Below are positions 9,171 to 16,753 of a stretch of DNA of 35,106 bases, piece after piece. Positions within the stretch are counted from its first letter, which is position 1; the number at the start of each line of letters is the position of its first letter. A program made the position numbers and the translations under genes. The DNA comes from Fibrobacter sp. (GTDB lineage: Bacteria; Fibrobacterota; Chitinivibrionia; Chitinivibrionales; Chitinispirillaceae). The DNA is taken from contig JAAYYB010000302.1 in NCBI GenBank assembly GCA_012515615.1, positions 1-35,106 of the forward strand, written 5' to 3'. Under the pieces are notes generated by a model that ran no database searches, was not told where the DNA came from, and saw only the letters and a list, made by a program, of their open reading frames with translations.

Positions 9171-9629
9171 TTAGGCTACATCTTCCATTTTACCTACTAC
9201 ATCCACACCATCTTCTCTTTCCGAATGCTCAATTTCAAAGCATTCGCTCTCCTTTTTCATCTGCTCGATCAGGTCTTCTCTGCCGATCAACTGTAGATGA
9301 CGGATTCTTTTGTACTCGTTACGGTGTTCAGGACAATATTTGGGATAGATATACTGACGAGGATAGATCTTGACCTCAAACTGATGATCACATCCTTCAA
9401 GTGCACAGTTCATTACAAGGGTTACTACTTCAGTGTAATTATGCTTGAAAGTCTGATTCTTGATATTGACATCTTCAGGCTTTGTCCGCTTTCTGATACG
9501 GTATCTGTCCTGGCGGTGTTCGGGACAATACTTTGAAATATGGATGCCAAAAAAGATCTTTCCGCATCCCGGATACTGACATTTCTTTTCCCGAAGCTTT
9601 TGACGGCGCCGCGATTTAGGTAGCTGCAT
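9171..9629 (-). CDS. Protein with two tandem C-x4-C...C-x2-H zinc-finger-like modules
   Basis: 152 residues, family not recognised. Two related modules are visible: Cys17-x4-Cys22-x12-Cys35-x2-His38 and Cys75-x4-Cys80-x18-Cys99-x2-His102. Both end in KYCPEHR followed by a basic, tyrosine-containing stretch (DRYRIRKR and NEYKRIRH). The N-terminus is very basic (SRRRQKLREKK); the C-terminus after 120 is acidic. Each module probably binds one Zn ion and, with the basic flanks, could contact nucleic acid; that is inference. GGAGGG lies upstream of the ATG. The gene stands alone, divergent from the Mla operon, with its own terminator. Confidence 0.7.
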   Translation of the reverse strand: MQLPKSRRRQKLREKKCQYPGCGKIFFGIHISKYCPEHRQDRYRIRKRTKPEDVNIKNQTFKHNYTEVVTLVMNCALEGCDHQFEVKIYPRQYIYPKYCPEHRNEYKRIRHLQLIGREDLIEQMKKESECFEIEHSEREDGVDVVGKMEDVA

Positions 9630-10039
9630 GTTGTGTAACCCTCCACACTCAGAAAAGGATTTTATTTAGAGGAAATTTGTTCATATTTTTGCTAATTTGT
9701 TTTTCATGAGGCACTTATAATATATGGCCAAAAGTCCCGAAATGCAATTTGTTTCTCACTTATTTTTAATTTTTAAAACCGGAGATTTCCTTCCAAATAG
9801 GACCTATTTCCTTTTATTGCAATCACTTACAGAGATATTGACAGAGCCGTTCCACAAAATTATTTTATCGCGCCCGATTGACATCGAGGACTCCCGTTTC
9901 GTCAAGGTCTCCGGCTTTTCCCCTCCCCGGCGCACTATTTTCCTCTAATCTGGCAATAATAGATGAATTTCTAACGTCCAGATACTATACTTATCAAGTA
10001 CGCGTGCCCTAAATTAATATTGATTCATCTTTCCAGTTT
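9630..10039. other. Divergent intergenic region upstream of the Mla operon
   Basis: About 410 bp between the zinc-finger gene (minus) and the lipid transport operon (plus). A 74-codon plus-strand frame at 9724-9948 has no ribosome site or recognisable product and I do not call it. The stretch is AT-rich and contains one good sigma70-type promoter (listed separately) and a TATACT hexamer near 9986-9991 that lacks a good -35 partner. Confidence 0.5.
9838..9866 (+). promoter_or_regulatory. Candidate sigma70 promoter for the Mla operon
   Basis: TTGACA at 9838-9843 is a perfect -35 box, with exactly 17 bp to TATTTT at 9861-9866. Transcription from here would give a leader of about 165 nt before the first Mla gene. 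Confidence 0.45.
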
Positions 10040-11122
10040 ATGAAAACCCGAATTACAAGAGATCCAGCAGAAAAACAGTCTATCCTTGTTCCAGTATTTC
10101 TTAACCTTGACTGGGTTTCAAGATGCGATCTGCTTTCCGGTGAAAAAAGCAAGACTCTGATTCTCGATTTTTCAAAGACCGAAAAGATCGATTCCGCCGG
10201 AATGTCCTTTATCCGCCTGCTCCACTCAGCTTATAAAAAAGCGGGCGGTAAACTGATTTTACGGGACCTGTCACCGGATCTGCTCAAAAATCTGCAGGCA
10301 TGGTCCTCTCCCGCAGGCCAGCATATTGAGAAGAAGAAAGAGGAGAATTTTCTGGTCAAAACCGGGGATACAGTTCTTTTATTCAAGGACAACGCTGTAA
10401 GTGCGATCTCAGTTCTTACTGAAATGCTTTACTGGGGAACCCTGGGTCTCCTGAAAAAAAGAGACTTCAAAAAGGGAGTTCTTGGCGAGCAGATGTATCA
10501 GCTTGGGTTTAAGGCATTCGGCATAGTAGGCCTGCTTTCACTTCTTATAGGGATTGTGCTTGCTCTTCAGACTGCAATTCAGCTTCGTACCTTTGGAGCC
10601 GGTGTTTTCCTGGCACCCCTTCTTGGTATAACAATGGTCAGGGAAATGGGTCCTCTGCTCACAGCCATTATTCTGGCAGGGCGGACTGGAAGCGCTACAA
10701 CGGCTGAGATCGCCACTATGGTTGTAGGAGAGGAGCTTGATGCGCTGCAGACTATGGGAATCAACCCTATTCAGTTTACAGTGGTACCTAAGTTCTGGGC
10801 CATATCCATCACAATGCCCATACTTTCAATATTTGGCACCGCAGCGGGGATTCTGGGCGGCTATTTTGTCGCAGTACTTTATCTTGATTTAGGATCGAGT
10901 CTTTTCTGGAACGAACTGGGAAAAAGCCTGGCTATAAAAGATGTCTTTGCAGGTTTTGTGAAATCGCTTGTCTTTTCCTGGCTCATTATCTGGATTGGCT
11001 CATTTTATGGCTTCAGGGTTCGCGGAGGTGCTGAGGCCGTGGGGAAAGAAACTACCGCAAGCGTCGTAACCGGAATCTTTATTATCATAATTGCCGACGC
11101 GATCTTCTCCTTTATTCTCTAA
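10040..11122 (+). CDS. mlaE: MlaE-family lipid ABC transporter permease with N-terminal STAS domain
   Basis: 360 residues. Residues about 1-95 form a STAS domain like MlaB (LILDFSKTEKIDSAGMSFI, with Ser52 in the conserved D-S-x-G position). From about 115 on it is an MlaE permease with several membrane segments and the family signature around PLLGITMVREMGPLLTAI and GRTGSATTAEIATMVVGEELDAL. In the E. coli Mla system MlaB is a separate cytoplasmic partner binding the ATPase; here it is fused to the permease. The complex moves phospholipids or similar lipids between the two membranes. First gene of a five-gene plus-strand operon; no strong ribosome site precedes the ATG. Confidence 0.92.
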   Translation: MKTRITRDPAEKQSILVPVFLNLDWVSRCDLLSGEKSKTLILDFSKTEKIDSAGMSFIRLLHSAYKKAGGKLILRDLSPDLLKNLQAWSSPAGQHIEKKKEENFLVKTGDTVLLFKDNAVSAISVLTEMLYWGTLGLLKKRDFKKGVLGEQMYQLGFKAFGIVGLLSLLIGIVLALQTAIQLRTFGAGVFLAPLLGITMVREMGPLLTAIILAGRTGSATTAEIATMVVGEELDALQTMGINPIQFTVVPKFWAISITMPILSIFGTAAGILGGYFVAVLYLDLGSSLFWNELGKSLAIKDVFAGFVKSLVFSWLIIWIGSFYGFRVRGGAEAVGKETTASVVTGIFIIIIADAIFSFIL

Positions 11123-11132
11123 GGGAACCGAA

Positions 11133-11939
11133 TTGAACCAGAGCAACTTGAAACCCGTGGTGGAAATAAAAAATCTGGTGGCAAAGTATGGTGAGCGGGT
11201 CATATTGAAAGATATAACCACAAGTTTCCTTGCATCCGAAATTAGAGTGATCCTCGGGACATCAGGATGCGGAAAGACGACACTTCTAAGATCAATAATA
11301 GGACTCCTGAAGCCATTTTCCGGAAGTATCCGGATTTTCGGCACCGAGATATCTGATCAGGATGACCCCGGGACCGTGGAGGTACTTAAAAAAGTCGGTG
11401 TTCTTTTTCAGAACGGGGCGCTGCTGGGATCCATGACTGTAAGCGAGAATGTTGCATTGCCTCTGCAGATGCACACCGACTTACCAGATAGTATAATTAA
11501 AGAGATAGTGCGTCTTAAGCTTGCGCAGGTCGATCTTCCTCATGCGGCAGACCTCTATCCCGGAGAGCTCTCGGGGGGAATGAGAAAAAGGGCCGCTTTG
11601 GCCCGCGCTCTGGCATTGGACCCGCCGCTGTTGTTTTGTGATGAGCCCTCTGCCGGGCTTGATCCGGTGACATCGGCGGGTCTTGATGACCTGTTGTTGA
11701 GGTTGCGAAAGATGCTGGGGATTACAATTGTGGTTGTAACCCATGAGCTCTTTTCTATAGAAAAGATATCGGACAAAATTACATTTTTATATAAGGGATC
11801 GTTGCTTTTTGATGGTCCCTTGTCAGAGGCAATGAAAATGAAAGAAGGTCCTGTTTCAGACTTTTTCAAGCGGCAAGAACCGGGCAGTACACATGATAAA
11901 TCCGGTGATAGCGATTTCAATCTGGAGATTTCAGGATGA
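11133..11939 (+). CDS. mlaF: MlaF-family lipid ABC transporter ATPase
   Basis: 268 residues from TTG at 11133-11135, chosen because AAGGGA (at the mlaE stop) lies at correct spacing; a further TTG at 11091 would overlap mlaE by 32 bp and lacks a ribosome site. It is the ATP-hydrolysing subunit of the lipid transporter: Walker A GTSGCGKTT (about 42-50), Q-loop near LFQNGALL, ABC signature LSGGMRKR, Walker B LLFCDEPSAGLD and switch His in VVTHEL. GGMRKR is typical of the MlaF branch. The stop overlaps the mlaD start (ATGA). Confidence 0.93.
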   Translation: MNQSNLKPVVEIKNLVAKYGERVILKDITTSFLASEIRVILGTSGCGKTTLLRSIIGLLKPFSGSIRIFGTEISDQDDPGTVEVLKKVGVLFQNGALLGSMTVSENVALPLQMHTDLPDSIIKEIVRLKLAQVDLPHAADLYPGELSGGMRKRAALARALALDPPLLFCDEPSAGLDPVTSAGLDDLLLRLRKMLGITIVVVTHELFSIEKISDKITFLYKGSLLFDGPLSEAMKMKEGPVSDFFKRQEPGSTHDKSGDSDFNLEISG

Positions 11940-12853
11940 GCATTTCAAGGTCACAGCGCGCCCGACTCGGAGTGTTTGTAATTGCCGGCATAACTCTTCT
12001 GCTGGTTTTCGCGGCTATTCCCCTGGGCGTGCGACTTAGTGACAAATACAACACTTTTATTGCATTCTTCGAAGGCGAATCGCTCAGCGGACTGGAACAG
12101 GGTGCGGTAGTAAAGTTCAACGGAGTACCTATCGGTAAAGTAGAAAAAATCTCCTACAACCCCAACAACCTCTCCAGAGTAAAAGTCGATCTTAAAATCC
12201 AGCAGGATTTCCCTATGAAAGTCGACATGGTGGCCACCACAGGGGCAATGGGGATTACCGGACTCAAATACGTTGAGATTTCCGGTGGGAAAAACGAATC
12301 AGACCTTCTCAAGCCTGGCTCCGAGGTACCTACCAGAGTCTCAATGATCTCATCGATTACAGGCAAAGCGGAATCGATTGTCGCTAAAGTGGAGCTTCTG
12401 CTCAATCACCTCAATCAGATCACCGAACCGGACAGTCTGCGTTCGATAAAGATGATTCTGGACAATGTGGCTTACATATCAAATGATGTCAAGGGTTTTG
12501 TAAGTGAGACAAGACCACAGATCGAAAAACTGACCGCCTCAACCGGAAACATAATATCCAAAATAGATGCAGCAGCCGGTGATATAGAAACCTTCACCAG
12601 TTCTTTTAAAAACAGTGTCTCTCCGGATCTGGTAAACCGAACATTCACCATGGTTGATTCCACTGTGCAATCTCTAAAGAGCCTCTCAGAGAACCTTTCC
12701 CTCATGATCCGCCAGAGCAGGGAAGATTTTGCAGTCAGTATGGAAAATATCAGGGAGGCATCAGAAAACGCCAATCAGCTGACCAAAGTACTGGCTGAAA
12801 ATCCATCACTGCTGCTTAAAGGCGAATCACAGAGGGGAAGGGAGGTCCGATGA
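11936..12853 (+). CDS. mlaD: MlaD-family MCE domain substrate-binding protein
   Basis: 305 residues. A single N-terminal membrane anchor (about 9-31, LGVFVIAGITLLLVFAAIPL) is followed by one MCE domain (about 38-120; GLEQGAVVKFNGVPIGKV and TTGAMGITGLKYVEISGG are characteristic). The remainder (130-305) is a long helical region with repeated hydrophobic positions, longer than in E. coli MlaD (183 residues). MCE proteins form hexameric rings with a lipid tunnel in the periplasm; a long helical tail, as in PqiB or LetB-like proteins, may extend towards the outer membrane. Overlaps mlaF and the next gene by four bases each. Confidence 0.92.
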   Translation: MSISRSQRARLGVFVIAGITLLLVFAAIPLGVRLSDKYNTFIAFFEGESLSGLEQGAVVKFNGVPIGKVEKISYNPNNLSRVKVDLKIQQDFPMKVDMVATTGAMGITGLKYVEISGGKNESDLLKPGSEVPTRVSMISSITGKAESIVAKVELLLNHLNQITEPDSLRSIKMILDNVAYISNDVKGFVSETRPQIEKLTASTGNIISKIDAAAGDIETFTSSFKNSVSPDLVNRTFTMVDSTVQSLKSLSENLSLMIRQSREDFAVSMENIREASENANQLTKVLAENPSLLLKGESQRGREVR

Positions 12854-13533
12854 ATTTGCGGATATTATACCTGTTGGCATTTTCCGCATTGATAGCAGCC
12901 GGATGCGGCACTGTGCCGGTCAAGCAGTATTACATGCTCAATTACATGCCGTCTCAAATGCAAAAACGTCAGAGCCCGACACCTTATCCGGTTACAATCC
13001 GACTCAGAGAATTTGACATTGAGGAAGCATACAACCGCCCCCAGATTGTATACCGACAGAGTCCTTTTCAACTGAAATACTATGTATACCGCGTCTGGGC
13101 CGTTAAACCTGCACGCATGATTACAGACCTGGTTCACAAACATCTTGCCTCATCAGGTCTTGTCAACAACGTTGTAAGGAGATTCGATGAGAGCCACAAA
13201 CCACACTATGAGCTCAGCGGCATAATAGAAGCGCTTGAAGAATACGATAGTGATGAGCTCTGGTTTGCCCATCTTGCATACAGAATCAACCTGGTGAGGA
13301 TCAGCGACGGTGGTATCGTTTACACCAAAAGGTTCGATCTGCGCAAAAAGGTCTATCAGCATGAACCGGAATTTGTGATCCGGGAGATGTCAGCTATCAT
13401 GGAATTATCCATGGCACAGGTGATTAATGACATGGATATCAAACTGGCACAGGATTTGGGCATCGGAACACCTGTTTCAGGAATAGAAACACCAGAGTTT
13501 CAGGATACGACTATCATCGAGGTCAGGAATTGA
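12850..13533 (+). CDS. ABC-type transport auxiliary lipoprotein (PqiC/ABC_trans_aux-like)
   Basis: 227 residues with a lipoprotein signal peptide: hydrophobic segment LYLLAFSALI, then lipobox AAGC with Cys19 as the lipidated residue. After it, VKQYYMLNYMP and VTIRLREFDIEEAYNRPQIVYR match the pattern of the ABC_trans_aux family (PqiC, and lipoproteins of Mce/Mla clusters), as does LKYYVYRVWAVKPARMITDLV. It is expected at the inner leaflet of the outer membrane, helping deliver or accept lipids from the MCE tunnel. Overlaps mlaD by four bases and the next gene by one, so it is part of the same transcript. Confidence 0.85.
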   Translation: MNLRILYLLAFSALIAAGCGTVPVKQYYMLNYMPSQMQKRQSPTPYPVTIRLREFDIEEAYNRPQIVYRQSPFQLKYYVYRVWAVKPARMITDLVHKHLASSGLVNNVVRRFDESHKPHYELSGIIEALEEYDSDELWFAHLAYRINLVRISDGGIVYTKRFDLRKKVYQHEPEFVIREMSAIMELSMAQVINDMDIKLAQDLGIGTPVSGIETPEFQDTTIIEVRN

Positions 13534-15266
13534 TGCTCCGGAATCAGCTGTATTTTAAAGCAGTGCTGCTTATCAGCATTCTGTTTATCTGCCCCAGGGG
13601 AGAGCTGCCGCCAGATCTTCCCGGAGAAGAGATTACCCAGGAGTACATCAATTGGCAAATCCCCACCGACTCTCTTAAACAGCAGGAATCAGAGGGAACA
13701 AATCGCACTACTGCCTGGTACGATAAAGTGGCAAAGACCTGGGAAGCGCCGCCACTATCTGAACAGATGTCCTCCGATAGAATACATGTCCCCCTCGGTA
13801 AGGGGGGAATATTTATTCCAAGATTTACAGATGCCAAAAATGAGCCTGATGTGGAAATTATAAATCCTGACGGGCATACAATCGGCTCCGGGGAAACAGG
13901 AACAACCTATAACGTAGAACCGGGATCTTACTATTTAGTTCTTGGGAGCGGATCGCATCGCCAGCGCATCGTGAAAAACATTGACGTTAAAGAATCCAGA
14001 ATTACTCCTGTGATGCCCGAATGGGCCGGCCTTACCATCGAAACCGTTGACACGAATGTCACCTCGTTCAGGGGTGAATATGAACTGGTACGTCTGGATG
14101 ATTTTGAGTCATTCGGAAGAGGGTTCGGGGCCGACCTTAACCTGGGTGAGTCCGTAAAGACATGGATTCTCAAACCCGGCACCTACAAGATACTTGGAAG
14201 AGGAGAAAGTTTCAATACCCTGAAAAATTTTGTAACCGTGAGACTTCTTCCCGGTGAGCTCGTCAAGTTCCTCCTTGTCCAGCGCCCCGATAACATGGCA
14301 ATCATCAGCGGCGGCACGGTCGATATCTCACCCGGAACCAGAATCGCCTCACACTGGAAATATGGTGCAAACGTTGGCGGGATGCTGCAGTTCAACGGTG
14401 AAATTGACCGGCTGGAACAGCACAGAGAAGCAATTTCTTCTATCTTCAGTCTAAGCTCAAGCATCTGGCTCCTTTACAACTATGACCATCATGAGTGGGA
14501 ATCTGCAATACGTTTAGATGAAGGCCTCAGCCTTTCGGAACTGGACCTGACCAGCGGTGTAGACGATTTCCGCATCAACTCCCTTTACATCTGGCGATTT
14601 TTGAAGTGGTTTGGCCCCTTTGGCCGCGCTGAATTCAGAACCAACCTGCTTCCAAGACGAGTCAGGCTTGATGATTACAACAAAAGTGAATTCTGTTTTC
14701 TCCACAAAGATTCATCTGTTACCGACAAAAGTTTCAGCACACAATATCAGATTTTCGACATAAGCCCATCCTTCTCCCCATTTACTGTCGATGTGGGGGG
14801 CGGAGCAAACTTCGATGCTGTCAATTCAAACTTCTTTGAGCTGAAAATAAGGCTGGGTGCAGGAAGTTCTTTCTCCAGCTTTCCGTCAAGATACCAGAGT
14901 ATCAACCCTGAGCTGTATTCGGACTCTCCTTATTATTTACGCATGAAAAACAGTATAGTACTGCAATCTATGGATGAGACCAGAATCTTTGAGTTCGGAC
15001 CTCAGGGATCAATAACCGGCAATCTCATGATAGGGAAACTGGGAACTGCCGGAGCCGAACTGAAACTCTTTGCACCTGTTGCTCCTGAAATGCGAATCAC
15101 AAAACCGGACTATGATATCTCAGCCACTCTTAGCTGGCGGCTTGCCCGTTCTGTCACTCTTGACTACGACTATGACTATCAATTGAAACAACCCCAAGAC
15201 CCCGATGCGCGGGTAAATAAAAGCACTCACAGAATCTGGCTGAGATTCGCATACAGCAGCAGATAA
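13533..15266 (+). CDS. Secreted, probable outer-membrane beta-barrel protein of the Mla operon
   Basis: 577 residues from the ATG at 13533 (TGATG overlap with the lipoprotein gene; GAGG upstream). No family recognised. A signal peptide (about 1-22, LYFKAVLLISILFI) is followed by a mature part in two sections. Residues about 85-270 are beta-rich with PEGA-like small repeats (VEPGSYYLVLGSGSHRQRIVKNI and LKPGTYKILGRGE). Residues 275-577 show alternating polar/aromatic strands (FLKWFGPFGRAEFRTNLL, VTLDYDYDYQL, HRIWLRFAYSS) typical of an outer-membrane barrel. Its position suggests it is the outer-membrane part of this lipid transporter. That is inference from context; it does not resemble MlaA. 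Confidence 0.65.
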   Translation: MLRNQLYFKAVLLISILFICPRGELPPDLPGEEITQEYINWQIPTDSLKQQESEGTNRTTAWYDKVAKTWEAPPLSEQMSSDRIHVPLGKGGIFIPRFTDAKNEPDVEIINPDGHTIGSGETGTTYNVEPGSYYLVLGSGSHRQRIVKNIDVKESRITPVMPEWAGLTIETVDTNVTSFRGEYELVRLDDFESFGRGFGADLNLGESVKTWILKPGTYKILGRGESFNTLKNFVTVRLLPGELVKFLLVQRPDNMAIISGGTVDISPGTRIASHWKYGANVGGMLQFNGEIDRLEQHREAISSIFSLSSSIWLLYNYDHHEWESAIRLDEGLSLSELDLTSGVDDFRINSLYIWRFLKWFGPFGRAEFRTNLLPRRVRLDDYNKSEFCFLHKDSSVTDKSFSTQYQIFDISPSFSPFTVDVGGGANFDAVNSNFFELKIRLGAGSSFSSFPSRYQSINPELYSDSPYYLRMKNSIVLQSMDETRIFEFGPQGSITGNLMIGKLGTAGAELKLFAPVAPEMRITKPDYDISATLSWRLARSVTLDYDYDYQLKQPQDPDARVNKSTHRIWLRFAYSSR

Positions 15267-15275
15267 AGAAGGGGC

Positions 15276-15305
15276 TTCAGCTCCCAGGGGGTCAGGGGAA
15301 CTGAA
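15276..15305. other. Weak hairpin after the Mla operon
   Basis: TTCAGCTCCC (15276-15285) pairs imperfectly with GGGGAACTGAA (15295-15305) shortly after the last Mla gene. No T-run follows on the plus strand, so terminator function is doubtful. Confidence 0.25.
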
Positions 15306-15467
15306 AACAAATGATGTTCCAGTTGTGACCAGGCTTTGATTTTTACCACCGTGTTTTATTCTACCCAAATACGACTTAATGGTTCATTAAAAATGAAGTT
15401 TGATGAGGACATTGTTCAAGATACAGAAACAATTGGCAACTGCAAGAGGCAGGAGAATTGAGGAAAT

Positions 15468-15494
15468 GTGAAGGGGGATTCACTTCCCCTTCAC
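15468..15494 (-). terminator. Hairpin overlapping the nrdR stop codon, possible terminator
   Basis: GTGAAGGGG (15468-15476) and CCCCTTCAC (15486-15494) form a perfect 9-bp stem with a 9-nt loop. On the minus strand the last codons of nrdR form the first arm and the stop lies in the loop. What follows is only moderately T-rich (ATTTCCTCAATT), so termination may be weak or shared with the converging Mla operon. Confidence 0.5.
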
Positions 15495-15956
15495 AACCGG
15501 TTCTGCTTTTGATTCTAAATCCTTAACTTCAGATATAAACTCACAGATATCCTTGAATTTACGGTAAACAGAGGCAAATCTTACGTAGGCTACTTCGTCA
15601 AGAGCATAGAGCTCAGCCATAACAAACTGGCCTATATCATAACTTGGCACCTCCATTTTGCCTGACTTTTCTATCTGGTTCTCTATTTTGTCAACTATGC
15701 TTTCAATTTTCTTCATGCTTACCGGTCTTTTCTTGCAGGCGGCAATTATCCCCTGCATCAACTTCTGCCGGTCATAAGGTTCACGTCGCTGATCACTTTT
15801 TATTATAGTCAAAGCCACATTCTCAATATACTCATATGTAGTGAATCTCTGACCACAACGGAGGCACTCCCTGCGCCTCCGTACCGCCTGCCCCTCTTTA
15901 CTTGAGCGGGAATCAACTACTTTATCTTCACCATGACTGCAGAAAGGACAACGCAT
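15480..15956 (-). CDS. nrdR: transcriptional repressor NrdR
   Basis: 158 residues, the normal size. An N-terminal zinc ribbon (Cys3, Cys6, Cys31, Cys34; MRCPFC and ECLRCGQRFTTYE) is followed by an ATP-cone domain (about 48-138; TIIKSDQRREPYDRQKLMQGI, YVRFASVYRKF). NrdR senses ATP/dATP and represses ribonucleotide reductase genes by binding paired NrdR boxes. No ribonucleotide reductase gene is in the window. Upstream is a good NrdR-box match overlapping the promoter, suggesting it represses itself. GGAG lies 8 bp before the ATG. Confidence 0.97.
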   Translation of the reverse strand: MRCPFCSHGEDKVVDSRSSKEGQAVRRRRECLRCGQRFTTYEYIENVALTIIKSDQRREPYDRQKLMQGIIAACKKRPVSMKKIESIVDKIENQIEKSGKMEVPSYDIGQFVMAELYALDEVAYVRFASVYRKFKDICEFISEVKDLESKAEPVVKGK

Positions 15957-15985
15957 CGGTTCACTCCAGATCGAAAGGGTTGTGT

Positions 15986-16016
15986 ATTATATACGAACCA
16001 ACACCATATATAGTAC
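15986..16016 (-). promoter_or_regulatory. nrdR promoter -10 element and NrdR box
   Basis: On the minus strand a perfect TATAAT lies at 15991-15986, about 30 bp before the nrdR ATG. At 16001-16016 ACACCATATATAGTAC matches the known NrdR box (acaCwAtATaTwGtgt) in most positions, placed where the -35 region should be. I could not find a clear second box at the usual helical spacing; a poorer TA-rich site overlaps the -10. Confidence 0.5.
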
Positions 16017-16063
16017 AATATACAACCAGAGATTTAAAGGTGCAATACAGGGTCAGGCCTAAT

Positions 16064-16753
16064 TTAGAATTGTTTTGAAATAAGAATTCCAGCCGAAGAA
16101 AAATCAGGTGAAATAGACGGCTGCAGATGAAATGATGTGCTTGTGACCCCTTTGTAACGGGTTTTTGCCCTTATGTCCACAAAAGCTACAAGCCTGTTAA
16201 GAACCATGGCTCCCAGACAAAGCGATGCTGCGGTCTTGAATCTGTGTGAGTTCTTTCTGATTTTCCTGTATTCGTCTTTGTAGTAATCAGAATCCCATTT
16301 CCAGCTCAGCCTGCTGTCTGTAATCTCATCACCGGACTGGCGGTTAAGACGTACGGCTTCATTGTAAGAATCCATGTCATCAAATTCACCAACCATGTTC
16401 CAGTAATTTTCATCCTCCCGCCCCTGCACAATCCTCGCATAAGTACCAGCGTAGCCACGGGAATCCGTCAGCAAACCTTTTGAATGCTGGTTGCAGAATA
16501 TTGCGCCGAATACCGAGAGCACATCAAGACTTATTAACGCAAGCGCAGGTTCAGCTTTGCCAAGATAATGATGTCCCAGACCGGGGATCAGAAGTGATGC
16601 AGCCATGGCAAGGTTTGATGATTTCATGGCCCTGTCACTCTGCCGTGAAAAAACATCTACACTGTCGGTAATAATATCCTGAACAGTGACCTGGGCAGAA
16701 AGACCGCTCCACAAGAGCAACGGTAGAACAATAGAGAGAGTATGTTTCTTCAA
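16064..16753 (-). CDS. DUF5683-like exported membrane protein (small paralog)
   Basis: 229 residues. Signal peptide (LSIVLPLLLWSGLSAQ), then a hydrophobic LAMAASLLIPGLGHHYLGKAEPALALISLDVLSVFGAIF, the pattern LLxPGLGxxYxGK found in DUF5683-type proteins. A polar middle (95-175) precedes another hydrophobic stretch (AASLCLGAMVLNRLVAFVDIRAKTR). Function unknown. It is clearly related to the adjacent larger gene through the PGLG motif and the C-terminal NRLVAFVDI / NHIVSAIDA segment. Start TTG at 16751-16753, overlapping the upstream stop (TTGA) with AGGTGAGA upstream. Confidence 0.7.
   Translation of the reverse strand: MKKHTLSIVLPLLLWSGLSAQVTVQDIITDSVDVFSRQSDRAMKSSNLAMAASLLIPGLGHHYLGKAEPALALISLDVLSVFGAIFCNQHSKGLLTDSRGYAGTYARIVQGREDENYWNMVGEFDDMDSYNEAVRLNRQSGDEITDSRLSWKWDSDYYKDEYRKIRKNSHRFKTAASLCLGAMVLNRLVAFVDIRAKTRYKGVTSTSFHLQPSISPDFSSAGILISKQF

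Noticed and set aside
9724..9948. 74-codon plus-strand frame in the region before the Mla operon
   Set aside because: No ribosome site, no recognisable motif, and the best promoter of the operon lies inside it; composition looks non-coding.
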